From NCBI GenBank assembly GCA_047974165.1, contig JBKECB010000008.1:1-27171 (forward strand): 27,171 bases of DNA. The letters run 5' to 3'. The stretch comes from Lactovum sp047974165 (GTDB lineage: Bacteria; Bacillota; Bacilli; Lactobacillales; Streptococcaceae). Both the position numbers and the translations under genes were made by a program. The notes beneath the pieces were generated by a model, which worked only from the letters and a program-made list of their open reading frames with translations, did no database searches and was not told where the DNA came from. Positions 8,371 to 16,263 of this stretch are shown here, one piece after another (within the stretch, counting starts at the first letter, position 1; the number at the start of each line of letters is the position of its first letter).

Positions 8371-9141
8371 TCAAAGATCCTCTTTATATTCAATTCCAAG
8401 TTCTTCTGAAATCTTTGCATATCCTTCTTTTTCAAGGCGTTTTGCAAGCTCAGCATCACCTGTAATCACAATACGTCCTTCCATCATAATATGAACCACA
8501 TCAGGAACAATATACTGTAAGAGGCGTTGATAATGCGTGATCATTAATGCTGAAAAACTTTCTGAACGCATGGCATTAATTCCCTTTGACACAACTTTTA
8601 AAGCATCAATGTCTAAACCAGAATCAATCTCATCTAAAATAGCAAGTGAGGGTTCCAACATTAAAAGCTGTAAAATCTCATTTCTTTTCTTTTCTCCACC
8701 TGAGAATCCTTCATTTAGATAACGTTCTGCCATCTCCTCTTTCATAGAAAGAAGTTCCATATTTTTATCTAATTTCTTGATAAATTCCATAACTTTAATT
8801 TTCTTACCTTCTTCACGTCTTGCGTTGATGGAGGCACGCATAAACTCTGCATTGGTAATCCCTGGAATCTCTGCTGGATATTGCATGCCTAAAAATAAAC
8901 CTAACTTGGCACGTTCATCTACTGGAAGATCATTAAGCTCAATACCATCGAATAACATCTGACCTTCTGTAACCGTATATTTAGGGTCTCCCATAATTGC
9001 AGCTGACAGCGTTGATTTACCTGTCCCATTTGGCCCCATAATCGCATGAATCTCTCCTGCATTAATCGTTAAATTTACCCCTTTAAGGATTTCTTTTTCC
9101 TCAATAGAGACATGAAGATTTTTTATTTCTAAAGTAGACAT
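8371..9141 (-). CDS. sufC: SufC, ATPase of the SUF system
   Basis: A soluble ABC-type ATPase that drives shape changes in SufB-SufD during cluster assembly. Over 256 residues it shows Walker A GPNGTGKST, the Q-loop segment GMQYPAEIPG, signature FSGGEKKR, Walker B LAILDEIDSGLD, and the switch His in MITHYQR. It has no membrane segment. It is the first gene of the suf operon; ATG 9141 has AAAGGT upstream and is preceded by an extended -10 promoter and a leader of about 60 bases with a perfect dyad. Confidence 0.97.
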   Translation of the reverse strand: MSTLEIKNLHVSIEEKEILKGVNLTINAGEIHAIMGPNGTGKSTLSAAIMGDPKYTVTEGQMLFDGIELNDLPVDERAKLGLFLGMQYPAEIPGITNAEFMRASINARREEGKKIKVMEFIKKLDKNMELLSMKEEMAERYLNEGFSGGEKKRNEILQLLMLEPSLAILDEIDSGLDIDALKVVSKGINAMRSESFSALMITHYQRLLQYIVPDVVHIMMEGRIVITGDAELAKRLEKEGYAKISEELGIEYKEDL

Positions 9142-9177
9142 TTTCTTACCTTTCTCAATAATAGATTTTTATTAAAT

Positions 9178-9197
9178 AACATTTATTATCAAATGTT
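9178..9197. promoter_or_regulatory. Inverted repeat in the suf leader
   Basis: Perfect 7-base arms AACATTT-N6-AAATGTT lie between the sufC promoter and its start codon. This could be an operator or a small RNA hairpin. I do not recognise the motif. Confidence 0.35.
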
Positions 9198-9207
9198 TTT
9201 GACATTA

Positions 9208-9219
9208 TTTATTATAACA
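9208..9219 (-). promoter_or_regulatory. Extended -10 promoter of the suf operon
   Basis: On the minus strand TGTTATAAT (TATAAT at 9211-9216) is a perfect -10 with a TGn extension. No convincing -35 is seen 17 bases upstream. Transcription would start about 60 bases before sufC. Confidence 0.55.
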
Positions 9220-9280
9220 AAAAAGCTCTTATAATATAAGTGCAAAAAATTTAAAAATAAGTAATCATAAATTAAGCTCT

Positions 9281-9308
9281 TTTACTTTTTCTTAAAAAGT
9301 TGTATAAT
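9281..9308 (+). promoter_or_regulatory. Promoter of def, placed directly against the start codon
   Basis: TATAAT at 9303-9308 is preceded at 16 bases by a weak -35 (TTTACT, 9281-9286). The ATG of def begins at 9315, seven bases beyond the -10 box, where transcription itself is expected to begin. Confidence 0.65.
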
Positions 9309-9314
9309 CTAATT

Positions 9315-9941
9315 ATGACAATACAAGAAAATTTAATTTCTGCTGCTCATCTTATCAATATGGAAGATATCATTCGTGAAGGAAATCCTACCTTAAGAGA
9401 AGTTACAAAAAAAGTTACTCTTCCTCTTTCAGATGAAGACATTTTATTAGGTGAAAAGATGTTACAATTCTTAAAAAATTCACAAGATGAAACTATCTCT
9501 GAGAAAATGGGACTTCGATCTGGTGTCGGTATTGCCGCTCCTCAATTAGAAATTTCTAAAGCCATTATTGCTTGCTTAATTCCTAATGAAGCTGAGTTTG
9601 ACGAAGAGGGAAATAAAATTCCAGCTAAAGAAGCTTATCAAATGGCAACTATTATGTACAACCCTAAAATTTTGAGTCACTCTGTTGAAGAAACAGCAAT
9701 TGCAACAGGTGAGGGTTGTCTTTCTGTTGACCGTGAAGTTGAAGGTTACGTTATCCGCCATTCTCGTATTATGATTGAATATTATGATAAAGACTCTGTT
9801 AAACATAAACAACGCTTAAAAGGCTTTCCAGCTATTGTTGTACAACATGAAATCGATCATATTAACGGAATTATGTTTTATGACCGAATTAATAGTGAGC
9901 AACCATGGAAAGTTAAGGAAGGGCTACAACTTATTAATTAA
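9315..9941 (+). CDS. def: Peptide deformylase
   Basis: Removes the formyl group from the N-terminal Met of new proteins; a metalloenzyme. The three family motifs are present: GVGIAAPQL, EGCLS (metal-binding Cys) and QHEIDH (two metal-binding His and the catalytic Glu). The 208-residue length and the insertion after motif 1 are typical of Gram-positive type 2 deformylases. The frame is open upstream to a TTG at 9300, but that codon overlaps the -10 box; ATG 9315 fits the N-terminus of streptococcal homologues (about 16 residues before the MEDIIREGNPTLR block). No Shine-Dalgarno sequence precedes it, so the mRNA is probably leaderless. It is divergent from suf and ends in a strong terminator convergent with clpE. 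Confidence 0.95.
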   Translation: MTIQENLISAAHLINMEDIIREGNPTLREVTKKVTLPLSDEDILLGEKMLQFLKNSQDETISEKMGLRSGVGIAAPQLEISKAIIACLIPNEAEFDEEGNKIPAKEAYQMATIMYNPKILSHSVEETAIATGEGCLSVDREVEGYVIRHSRIMIEYYDKDSVKHKQRLKGFPAIVVQHEIDHINGIMFYDRINSEQPWKVKEGLQLIN

Positions 9942-9977
9942 TCATAATAGAATTACCTCTATTATGATTTTTTATTA
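9941..9977 (+). terminator. Intrinsic terminator of def
   Basis: A perfect 11-base stem ATCATAATAGA / TCTATTATGAT with loop ATTACC, followed by TTTTTATT. It begins at the last base of the def stop codon. Confidence 0.88.
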
Positions 9978-9980
9978 ACA

Positions 9981-10042
9981 AAAAATACTTCATAAGCTAG
10001 ACTAAAAGTTTTATTTTCTAAGTCTTGCTAAGAAGTATTTTT
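9981..10042 (-). terminator. Long hairpin after clpE, probable terminator
   Basis: A 62-base two-part hairpin: outer arms AAAAATACTTC / GAAGTATTTTT match perfectly, and inner arms AGCTAGACT / AGTCTTGCT match at eight of nine. Ending in a T run on both strands, it can stop transcription from either side. It is larger than a usual terminator. Confidence 0.65.
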
Positions 10043-10084
10043 CTTTATATATTAAAATTCTTATAAAATAGGATTATGTTCTTA

Positions 10085-12343
10085 TCAATCCTCGTCTTCA
10101 CCCTCTGAGGACTCTTTTTTATTAACTTCTTCTTTTACAGTTGTCGTTATATCAGTCTGGATAGCATTTACACGATTAAAATTACTAATTACAATTTTAT
10201 CCTCAATTAAATCTGCCAAGAGATTTTTATTTTCAGGATGTTCGATATAAAAATCTGCAATCCGATCTTCAATATGCTCTTGAATTGTTCGGCGAAGTGG
10301 ACGTGCTCCCATCTTAGGATCATATCCTAAATCGACAAGCTTTGACTTTGCCTTCTCTGTAACTGTTAAATAAATATCATTTTTAGAAATTTGCTCAGAC
10401 ACTTCTTTTAACATAATTTCAACAATTTTAAGCAAATCTTCTTTTGATAATGCCTCAAACTCAATAATACCATCAAAACGATTTAAAAACTCTGGACTAA
10501 AGAAGTTATTTAACTCACCAAGAACAGAATTAGTACGTCCTTCACGTGCAGCTCCAAAACCGACATTTGCTTCCGTCTTTCCGGTCCCCGCATTTGAGGT
10601 CATGATAATAATCGCATCTTTAAAGCTAACCACACGTCCTTGGGCATCTGTTAGACGTCCATCATCTAAGATTTGCAAAAACATATGTAAAACATCGGGA
10701 TGGGCTTTTTCAACCTCATCAAGTAAAATGAGAGAGTAAGGATTACGTCTTACTTTTTCTGTCATCTGTCCTGCTTCATCATAGCCTACATATCCTGGAG
10801 GTGATCCGATTAATTTAGCAACAGAGTGCTTTTCCATATACTCACTCATATCAAATCGAACCATACTGTCTGCCGAACCAAATAATTCAATTGAAAGCTG
10901 CTTTGCAAGTTCTGTTTTACCAACTCCTGTAGGACCTACAAATAAGAAGCTTCCAATTGGACGATTTTCCTTACCTAAACCAATTCGTGAACGCCGAATA
11001 GCTTTTGCAACTTTGTCAATCGCTTCATCTTGTCCGATTACTTGCTTTTGCAAGTCAGAGGCCAAATTAATAAGTTGAGTTTGCTCTTTTTCTTTCAACT
11101 CTCCAACTGGAATATGAGTTTTAGATTCAATAATTCGCTCAATATCTTTTTCAGTAATTATAGGAATTTCATTGTCAATTGTTTCATTTTTTGACAGTTC
11201 TTTAAGCTTAGCAATCTGATCTCTAAAATGTGCTGCCTTTTCAAATTCTTCCGTTTGCATAGCCTGATTTTTTAAATTCTCTGCTTCTTTCAATCGCTCC
11301 TTAATCTCTTCAGGATCAATAAACTTTAAAGTTAAATTTTTCTTAGACCCAGCCTCATCCAATAAATCAATTGCCTTATCTGGAAGGAAACGGTCTTGAA
11401 TATAACGATTAGATAAGGTTGCTGCAGCAACAATTGCTTCATCTTTATATTTTACATGATGATATTCTTCATACTTTGCCTGGATTCCTCTTAAAATAGT
11501 TAAAGTTTCCTCAACAGAAGGTTCATCTACTTTTACCGGTTGCATACGACGTTCAAGAGCAGCATCTTTTTCAATAATTCGATACTCATTAAGAGTCGTC
11601 GCACCTACCAGTTGTAATTCTCCACGTGCTAGAGCTGGTTTTAAAATATTTCCTGCATCCATATTTCCTTCACCAGTAGAGCCTGCACCTACAATTTCAT
11701 GGATTTCATCAATAAATAAAATGATATCTTCACGTTTTTTAACTTCATCCATTAATTTTTTCATCCGCTCTTCAAACTGACCACGAATCCCTGTCCCTTG
11801 AACTAGAGACACAACGTCTAAACGAATAACTTCCTTATTAAGTAACTTTTGTGGAACATCCCCATCTACTATTTTTTGTGCAAGACCTTCAACAACTGCA
11901 GTTTTACCAACTCCAGGCTCACCAATTAGTACCGGATTATTTTTTGTTCTACGATTTAAAATTTCAATTACTCTTGTAATTTCCTCATCACGACCGATTA
12001 CAGGATCAATCTCACCTCGACGCGCAATTTCTGTGATATTAATTCCAAATTCTCCAATCAACCCCTTATCTTTATTTGGATGCCGAGGACCTGAAGGACC
12101 ACGCCTTTCTGTTGGTACTGTTCCATTAAAACTTGCCTGTTGGTTATTTAAAGCTGAAAAAATATCATTAAAAGGATTAAAGTCCTCTTGCTGAGGAATA
12201 GAACCTTTAAAAAGTGCCTCTTGTCCCCCTTGTTTCATAATCTGGTAACAATTTTGACATAGATTTGTCTGTATTTTTTGACCGTTTATATTTGTATAAA
12301 GATGAATCGTTGATTCATTAAGATTACAGTTTTGACATAGCAT
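10085..12343 (-). CDS. clpE: ATP-dependent Clp protease ATPase subunit ClpE
   Basis: A Clp/Hsp100 unfoldase of Gram-positive bacteria that disaggregates proteins and feeds ClpP under heat and other protein stress. The 752-residue product has the ClpE-specific N-terminal zinc finger (Cys3, Cys6, Cys29, Cys32), then AAA+ module 1 (Walker A GEPGVGKT at 141-148, Walker B LFIDE near 209), a UVR-type coiled region EEFEKAAHFRDQIAKLKEL near 365-383, AAA+ module 2 (Walker A GPTGVGKT at 470-477), and the sensor-2 block GARPLRRTIQ. It ends in an acidic tail. The ATG at 12343 has a perfect AGGAGG eight bases upstream. It is monocistronic and controlled by CtsR, judging from an exact operator just downstream of a consensus promoter. 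Confidence 0.97.
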   Translation of the reverse strand: MLCQNCNLNESTIHLYTNINGQKIQTNLCQNCYQIMKQGGQEALFKGSIPQQEDFNPFNDIFSALNNQQASFNGTVPTERRGPSGPRHPNKDKGLIGEFGINITEIARRGEIDPVIGRDEEITRVIEILNRRTKNNPVLIGEPGVGKTAVVEGLAQKIVDGDVPQKLLNKEVIRLDVVSLVQGTGIRGQFEERMKKLMDEVKKREDIILFIDEIHEIVGAGSTGEGNMDAGNILKPALARGELQLVGATTLNEYRIIEKDAALERRMQPVKVDEPSVEETLTILRGIQAKYEEYHHVKYKDEAIVAAATLSNRYIQDRFLPDKAIDLLDEAGSKKNLTLKFIDPEEIKERLKEAENLKNQAMQTEEFEKAAHFRDQIAKLKELSKNETIDNEIPIITEKDIERIIESKTHIPVGELKEKEQTQLINLASDLQKQVIGQDEAIDKVAKAIRRSRIGLGKENRPIGSFLFVGPTGVGKTELAKQLSIELFGSADSMVRFDMSEYMEKHSVAKLIGSPPGYVGYDEAGQMTEKVRRNPYSLILLDEVEKAHPDVLHMFLQILDDGRLTDAQGRVVSFKDAIIIMTSNAGTGKTEANVGFGAAREGRTNSVLGELNNFFSPEFLNRFDGIIEFEALSKEDLLKIVEIMLKEVSEQISKNDIYLTVTEKAKSKLVDLGYDPKMGARPLRRTIQEHIEDRIADFYIEHPENKNLLADLIEDKIVISNFNRVNAIQTDITTTVKEEVNKKESSEGEDED

Positions 12344-12383
12344 ATATAAAGCCTCCTGTTCATTATTTATTTAATCAAAAAAC

Positions 12384-12400
12384 TTTGACCTTTTTTGACC
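12384..12400 (-). promoter_or_regulatory. CtsR operator of clpE
   Basis: On the minus strand GGTCAAAAAAGGTCAAA, an exact copy of the CtsR heptad direct repeat with a three-base gap. It lies just downstream of the -10 box, over the start of transcription. CtsR is the heat-labile repressor of clp genes in low-GC Gram-positives. Confidence 0.93.
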
Positions 12401-12412
12401 TTTGATAAATTC

Positions 12413-12441
12413 ATTATATAACTTCTCGCTTTCTTTGTCAA
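12413..12441 (-). promoter_or_regulatory. Consensus sigma-A promoter of clpE
   Basis: Perfect TTGACA (12436-12441) and TATAAT (12413-12418) with a 17-base spacer, the strongest possible form, as expected for a gene held down by a repressor. Confidence 0.92.
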
Positions 12442-12475
12442 AGAGAAAGGTTATGATATTGTAATTTTACTTATT

Positions 12476-12505
12476 TACAAAAAAGCTTACAGATAAATGT
12501 AAGCT
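12476..12505 (-). terminator. Intrinsic terminator of dnaG-rpoD
   Basis: A perfect 8-base stem AGCTTACA / TGTAAGCT with a six-base loop, followed by TTTTTTG on the minus strand, six bases beyond the rpoD stop codon. Confidence 0.88.
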
Positions 12506-12510
12506 CTATT

Positions 12511-13893
12511 TTAAGTAATAAAATCCTTTAATTTTTTACTACGACGAGGATGGCGAAGCTTCTTCAACGCTTTTGCTTCAATTTGACGAATACGTTCTCT
12601 TGTTACGTCAAATTGCTTACCAACATCTTCTAAAGTATGCATACGTCCATCATCTAAACCAAAACGCATTCTTAAAACATTTTCTTCACGATCAGTCAAT
12701 GTATCCATTACTTCATTTAACTGCTCACGAAGCATTGAACGATTCGTATAAGTTGCTGGATCTTCAATGATATTATCTTCAATAAAGTCTCCTAAATGAC
12801 TATCATCTTCTTCACCAATTGGTGTTTCAAGTGAAACTGGATCTTGAGCAATCTTTAAAATTTCTCTTACACGACTTGCTTCTAAGCCCATTTCTTTTCC
12901 AATTTCTTCAGGCGTTGGCTCTTGACCATTTGTTTGAAGTAGTGTGCGTTGTACTCGGATTAGCTTATTAATCGTCTCAACCATATGAACAGGAATACGA
13001 ATTGTTCTTGCTTGATCGGCAATTGCACGAGTAATGGCTTGACGAATCCACCAGGTGGCATAAGTTGAAAATTTAAAGCCCTTGGTATAGTCAAACTTAT
13101 CCACTGCTTTCATCAAGCCCATATTTCCTTCTTGAATTAAGTCTAAAAATTGCATCCCACGACCAGAGTAGCGTTTTGCAATCGAAACAACCAAACGAAG
13201 ATTAGCTTCAGCAAGCATTTGCTTTGCTATCTCTCCAGCTTCTCCACCATCAATAATCGCCTCAGCAAGTTTTGTTTCTTCCTCAAGTGGGATAAGATTA
13301 AACTGTCCAATTTCTTTTAAGTACATCCGAACAGGATCATCAATACGAGCTTTATTTACAATATTCTCTAAGTTCTCTTGCTCTACTTCTAATCTTAATT
13401 TTTCATTAGATCTAAATGCTAAACTTGAAGGCTCGCCATCCTTATTTAAAATAGAAATTCCTGAATCTTGAATTTTCTCAATAACATCTTCAATCTGATC
13501 AGTTTCAAGACCTAACTTTATCACTAAGTCTTCTGTGATTTCTTTATCAATTACCGTCATCGTAAGTTTATGATCAGCAATAAATTTTTTAATCTCCTTT
13601 TTTTGTTCTGTAATACTGAGAGCTATTTTTTTCTCTTTTACTTTTTTTACTTTCTTTTTTTCATCTCTTTTTTTAGTTTTACCTACTTTTTGTTTTTGGG
13701 CATGAGGGTCTTCCTTGGAGTAATTCTTTGCCATCACCTCAAGTAATTTCTCTTCTTCTTCCTCAAATAAAGAAGAAGAATGTGAAGGGACTTTAAAACC
13801 TAACTTTCTTGCTTCAGCTAATAAATCTAAATTACGGTATCTATTTTCCTTTGCAATCTCATAAATACGTTTTTTTACTACTTTTTTAGTCAA
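12511..13893 (-). CDS. rpoD: Housekeeping sigma factor RpoD (SigA) with an IF2N-like N-terminal extension
   Basis: The primary sigma-70 factor. Residues 184-460 are entirely normal: region 1.2 (DDPVRMYLKEIG), region 2 (LRLVVSIAKRYSGRGMQFLDLIQEGN, and KGFKFSTYATWWIRQAITRA), region 3 and region 4 with DVTRERIRQIEAKAL. Region 1.1 is at about 93-155. In front of it lie about 90 extra residues. Residues 6-55 (KKRIYEIAKE, then LLAEARKLGFKVPSHSSSL) match the N-terminal IF2N domain of initiation factor IF2, and residues 60-90 form a Lys-rich linker like that of IF2. Streptococcal RpoD is usually about 340-370 residues; this one has 460. The TTG start at 13893 overlaps the dnaG stop and has AAGGAG six bases upstream, so the extension is very likely translated. 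A later Met (54) has a poor site and would still leave the linker. Confidence 0.95.
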   Translation of the reverse strand: MTKKVVKKRIYEIAKENRYRNLDLLAEARKLGFKVPSHSSSLFEEEEEKLLEVMAKNYSKEDPHAQKQKVGKTKKRDEKKKVKKVKEKKIALSITEQKKEIKKFIADHKLTMTVIDKEITEDLVIKLGLETDQIEDVIEKIQDSGISILNKDGEPSSLAFRSNEKLRLEVEQENLENIVNKARIDDPVRMYLKEIGQFNLIPLEEETKLAEAIIDGGEAGEIAKQMLAEANLRLVVSIAKRYSGRGMQFLDLIQEGNMGLMKAVDKFDYTKGFKFSTYATWWIRQAITRAIADQARTIRIPVHMVETINKLIRVQRTLLQTNGQEPTPEEIGKEMGLEASRVREILKIAQDPVSLETPIGEEDDSHLGDFIEDNIIEDPATYTNRSMLREQLNEVMDTLTDREENVLRMRFGLDDGRMHTLEDVGKQFDVTRERIRQIEAKALKKLRHPRRSKKLKDFIT

Positions 13894-15734
13894 ATTTCTC
13901 TCCTTAATAATATCTGTAAGTGCTTTTCCAAATGCGTAATATTTCCTAACCTTTGTTCCCGCTCTTCTTCTATACTTATTTCATCAACTCCACTTTTAAG
14001 AATCTCTATTTGCTCCCTCATCCTCTCCTTTTCTAGAAGTTCCAATAGTTCTTTAATTTCAACTTCTGAACTTTCTTTTGGAAGATTCATCTTCACAATT
14101 TCAATATATAACTCCTCCAGTTCTCTTGGTAACGCTTGTGAAAAAGTCTCTTTTATTGTTCCTGATGTCATCTCTTCAATAATTAAACTTTCAAAAAGTA
14201 AATTAAGGTCACTATTTAGAATTTTAAATGAATCTAACTGACTCAATTTTGAAATCCACTCAGGATTAAAAATCATCGCATGTAAAAGTTGCATTTCAAG
14301 TTTCTGAGTAACTGATTTCTTTTTCTTTATCTGGATTGGAGCACTTTGACTTCTTTTTTCTTCCTCAAATGAATCTACAGCTACATAATCATCAAAGATA
14401 GGAGCTTCCATACCCTCAAAGCTATCCATTGGAGAGTTAATATAAGATTTTTTCTTATTCTTCTTAAGCTTTTTTTCAATATGCTCTTGATCGAAATCAG
14501 GTAATATTTTAACCAAACGTTGAATATATATATCTAAAATATCTTCATCTTTTTCTAAACTAAGGATTTCAGCAACTTTTTGAAGATACTCTAGCTGATC
14601 TGTAATGGTCTTTAAACTTTTAGGATTTAGAGAATCTATTAAAAATTCTGTCCGTCCTAAGCGTGAATTAACAAGTAAATCCGAAAATGCTTCTTTTCCA
14701 TAACTTTGTAAATAATCATCTGGATCTTTTTCTTCAGGAATCTTAACAATCTGAACATCCATACTCTTAATTTCTTGTAAAGCCTTTTCAACTGCCGCTT
14801 GTCCTGCTTTATCTCCGTCTGTCACGAGAATTATTTTTTTTGTTAGATAAGATAATTGCTTAACATGCTTAGAAGTTAGAGCAGTTCCCATAATAGCAAC
14901 AACATTCGTAATCCCTGAGCGATAAGCTGCAATAACATCCATAAAACCTTCCATTAAATAAACTTCTTGAGTTTTTTTAATCATTGATTTAGCTCTATGG
15001 AGGTTATAAAGTAGATTTGACTTTTCAAAAATTTCTGTTGTACTTGTATTGACATACTTTCCTTGGCGCTCATCACTTTCTTTCCAACGTCGTCCCGAGA
15101 AAGCAACTGTCTGTCCATTAGAGTTATGAATTGCAAACATTAGACGATCTTGAAAAGTATCATATACTTTATAATTTACAAAATTAAATAAGCCTGATTT
15201 AAGCAATACCTCTTCTTCAAATTTATTAGATAAATTCTTATAAAGAAGGTTAGGTAAGTTTGAAGATAAACCAATATCAAAATATTTAATTGTCGCTTCA
15301 TCTAAACCACGATTTAGCAAGTAACTTTTTGCTTCTTCCCCTTGCTTTGTAAGAAGTAAATAACTCTTATAAAAAGTATTTGCCTGATTATTTATATCAT
15401 AAAGTTTTGCATAGGGATTATTTTGTATACTGTCATTTTTTTGAAGATTTAATTCTATTCCAGAAAAGCTAGCAACTTCCTGTACTGCAGTCAAGAAATC
15501 AACCTTACGATACTCCATGACAAAGTTGAAAACACTTCCTCCTTTGCCACATCCAAAGCATTTAAATATTGATTTTGATAAATTTACACTAAAAGAAGGA
15601 GAGTTTTCACTATGAAAAGGACAAAGCCCTTGTAAATTTTGTCCTACTTTTGTCAGCTTTACAAACTGACCTATAAAATCAGCTAAATCAACTGCTGAGC
15701 GAATCTCAGAAATCTTTTCATTAGGAATTGCCAT
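13890..15734 (-). CDS. dnaG: DNA primase DnaG
   Basis: Makes RNA primers at the replication fork. The 614-residue product has the zinc-binding domain with Cys38, His41, Cys59 and Cys62 (CPFHSENSPSFSV, KCFGCGKGG), the RNA polymerase core with a TOPRIM fold (EVYLMEGFMDVIAAYRSGI with the catalytic Glu, IILVTDGDKAGQ with the DxD-type acids), and a C-terminal helicase-binding region after a charged linker near 430-470. ATG 15734 has GAGGAGAGA directly upstream. It is first in the dnaG-rpoD operon; its stop TGA overlaps the TTG start of rpoD. A lone TATAAT on the minus strand (15752-15757) may be its -10 box. Confidence 0.96.
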   Translation of the reverse strand: MAIPNEKISEIRSAVDLADFIGQFVKLTKVGQNLQGLCPFHSENSPSFSVNLSKSIFKCFGCGKGGSVFNFVMEYRKVDFLTAVQEVASFSGIELNLQKNDSIQNNPYAKLYDINNQANTFYKSYLLLTKQGEEAKSYLLNRGLDEATIKYFDIGLSSNLPNLLYKNLSNKFEEEVLLKSGLFNFVNYKVYDTFQDRLMFAIHNSNGQTVAFSGRRWKESDERQGKYVNTSTTEIFEKSNLLYNLHRAKSMIKKTQEVYLMEGFMDVIAAYRSGITNVVAIMGTALTSKHVKQLSYLTKKIILVTDGDKAGQAAVEKALQEIKSMDVQIVKIPEEKDPDDYLQSYGKEAFSDLLVNSRLGRTEFLIDSLNPKSLKTITDQLEYLQKVAEILSLEKDEDILDIYIQRLVKILPDFDQEHIEKKLKKNKKKSYINSPMDSFEGMEAPIFDDYVAVDSFEEEKRSQSAPIQIKKKKSVTQKLEMQLLHAMIFNPEWISKLSQLDSFKILNSDLNLLFESLIIEEMTSGTIKETFSQALPRELEELYIEIVKMNLPKESSEVEIKELLELLEKERMREQIEILKSGVDEISIEEEREQRLGNITHLEKHLQILLRREI

Positions 15735-15763
15735 TCTCTCTCCTCTCTAAGATTATAAAGCTC

Positions 15764-15783
15764 AAAAAACGCCAATCGGCGCT
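15764..15783 (-). terminator. Terminator at the end of the tRNA cluster
   Basis: A short GC-rich stem AGCGCC / GGCGTT with loop GATT, followed by TTTT on the minus strand, between the last tRNA gene and dnaG. Confidence 0.7.
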
Positions 15784-15840
15784 ATAAAATATGATTAAAT
15801 AAAATAAATTATAAATATCAACATTTATTTATAAATTCTT

Positions 15841-15928
15841 AGGAGAAGATGGGATTCGAACCCACGCACCGCTTTCGCGATCTAACGATTTAGCAAACCG
15901 TCCTCTTCAGCCTCTTGAGTACTTCTCC
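15841..15928 (-). tRNA. tRNA-Ser(GCT)
   Basis: A class II tRNA with a long variable arm and 7-base acceptor GGAGAAG / CTTCTCC. The anticodon loop TTGCTAA reads AGC/AGU codons. The base after the acceptor is T rather than the usual G of bacterial tRNA-Ser. No CCA is encoded. Last gene of the cluster. Confidence 0.95.
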
Positions 15929-15959
15929 AATTTAATATGCTCATTTTATGATATGAGTC

Positions 15960-16033
15960 TGGGAATTCCAGGATTCGAACCTGGGACCCCTGCGTTATCA
16001 ACACAGTGCTCTAACCAACTGAGCTAAACTCCC
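15960..16033 (-). tRNA. tRNA-Ile(GAT)
   Basis: Acceptor GGGAGTT / AATTCCC, D arm TAGCTCAGTTGGTTAGAGC, anticodon loop TTGATAA, discriminator A. No CCA is encoded. Confidence 0.95.
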
Positions 16034-16055
16034 TAATGAAAGTTTTCATTAATAA

Positions 16056-16129
16056 TGGATCCTGCTGGACTCGAACCAGCGACCGATCGGTTATGAGCCG
16101 ATAGCTCTAACCAACTGAGCTAAGGATCC
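16056..16129 (-). tRNA. tRNA with CAT anticodon, probably tRNA-Ile2 (lysidine type)
   Basis: Acceptor GGATCCT / AGGATCC and anticodon loop CTCATAA. Loop and T arm are like tRNA-Ile2, whose C34 is changed to lysidine by TilS to read AUA. The neighbouring gene is a clear elongator tRNA-Met, which supports this. Elongator Met is the alternative. Confidence 0.75.
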
Positions 16130-16139
16130 AGTTGTTACA

Positions 16140-16213
16140 TAGCGGCGAAGGGGATCGAACCCCCGACCTCTCGGGTATGAACCGAACGCTCTAGCCAGCT
16201 GAGCTACACCGCC
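16140..16213 (-). tRNA. tRNA-Met(CAT), elongator type
   Basis: Acceptor GGCGGTG with a G1-U72 wobble pair, anticodon loop TTCATAC, and T arm GGGGGTTCGATCCCC, closely like Bacillus elongator tRNA-Met. It lacks the three G-C pairs of an initiator anticodon stem. Confidence 0.9.
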
Positions 16214-16263
16214 ATTATATTTACTATAAAATAATAAACGAACAAACTTTTCACAAATTTGAA

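Noticed and set aside
8370..8459. Upstream start of sufD at 8459
   Set aside because: It would overlap sufC by about 90 bases; ATG 8369 has a good ribosome binding site and the expected N-terminus.
9200..9220. PerR-box-like sequence at the suf promoter
   Set aside because: Only one half (TTATAAT) matches; the other half is poor and such sequences are common in AT-rich DNA.
9300..9314. TTG at 9300 as start of peptide deformylase
   Set aside because: The codon overlaps the -10 sequence and homologues align from ATG 9315.
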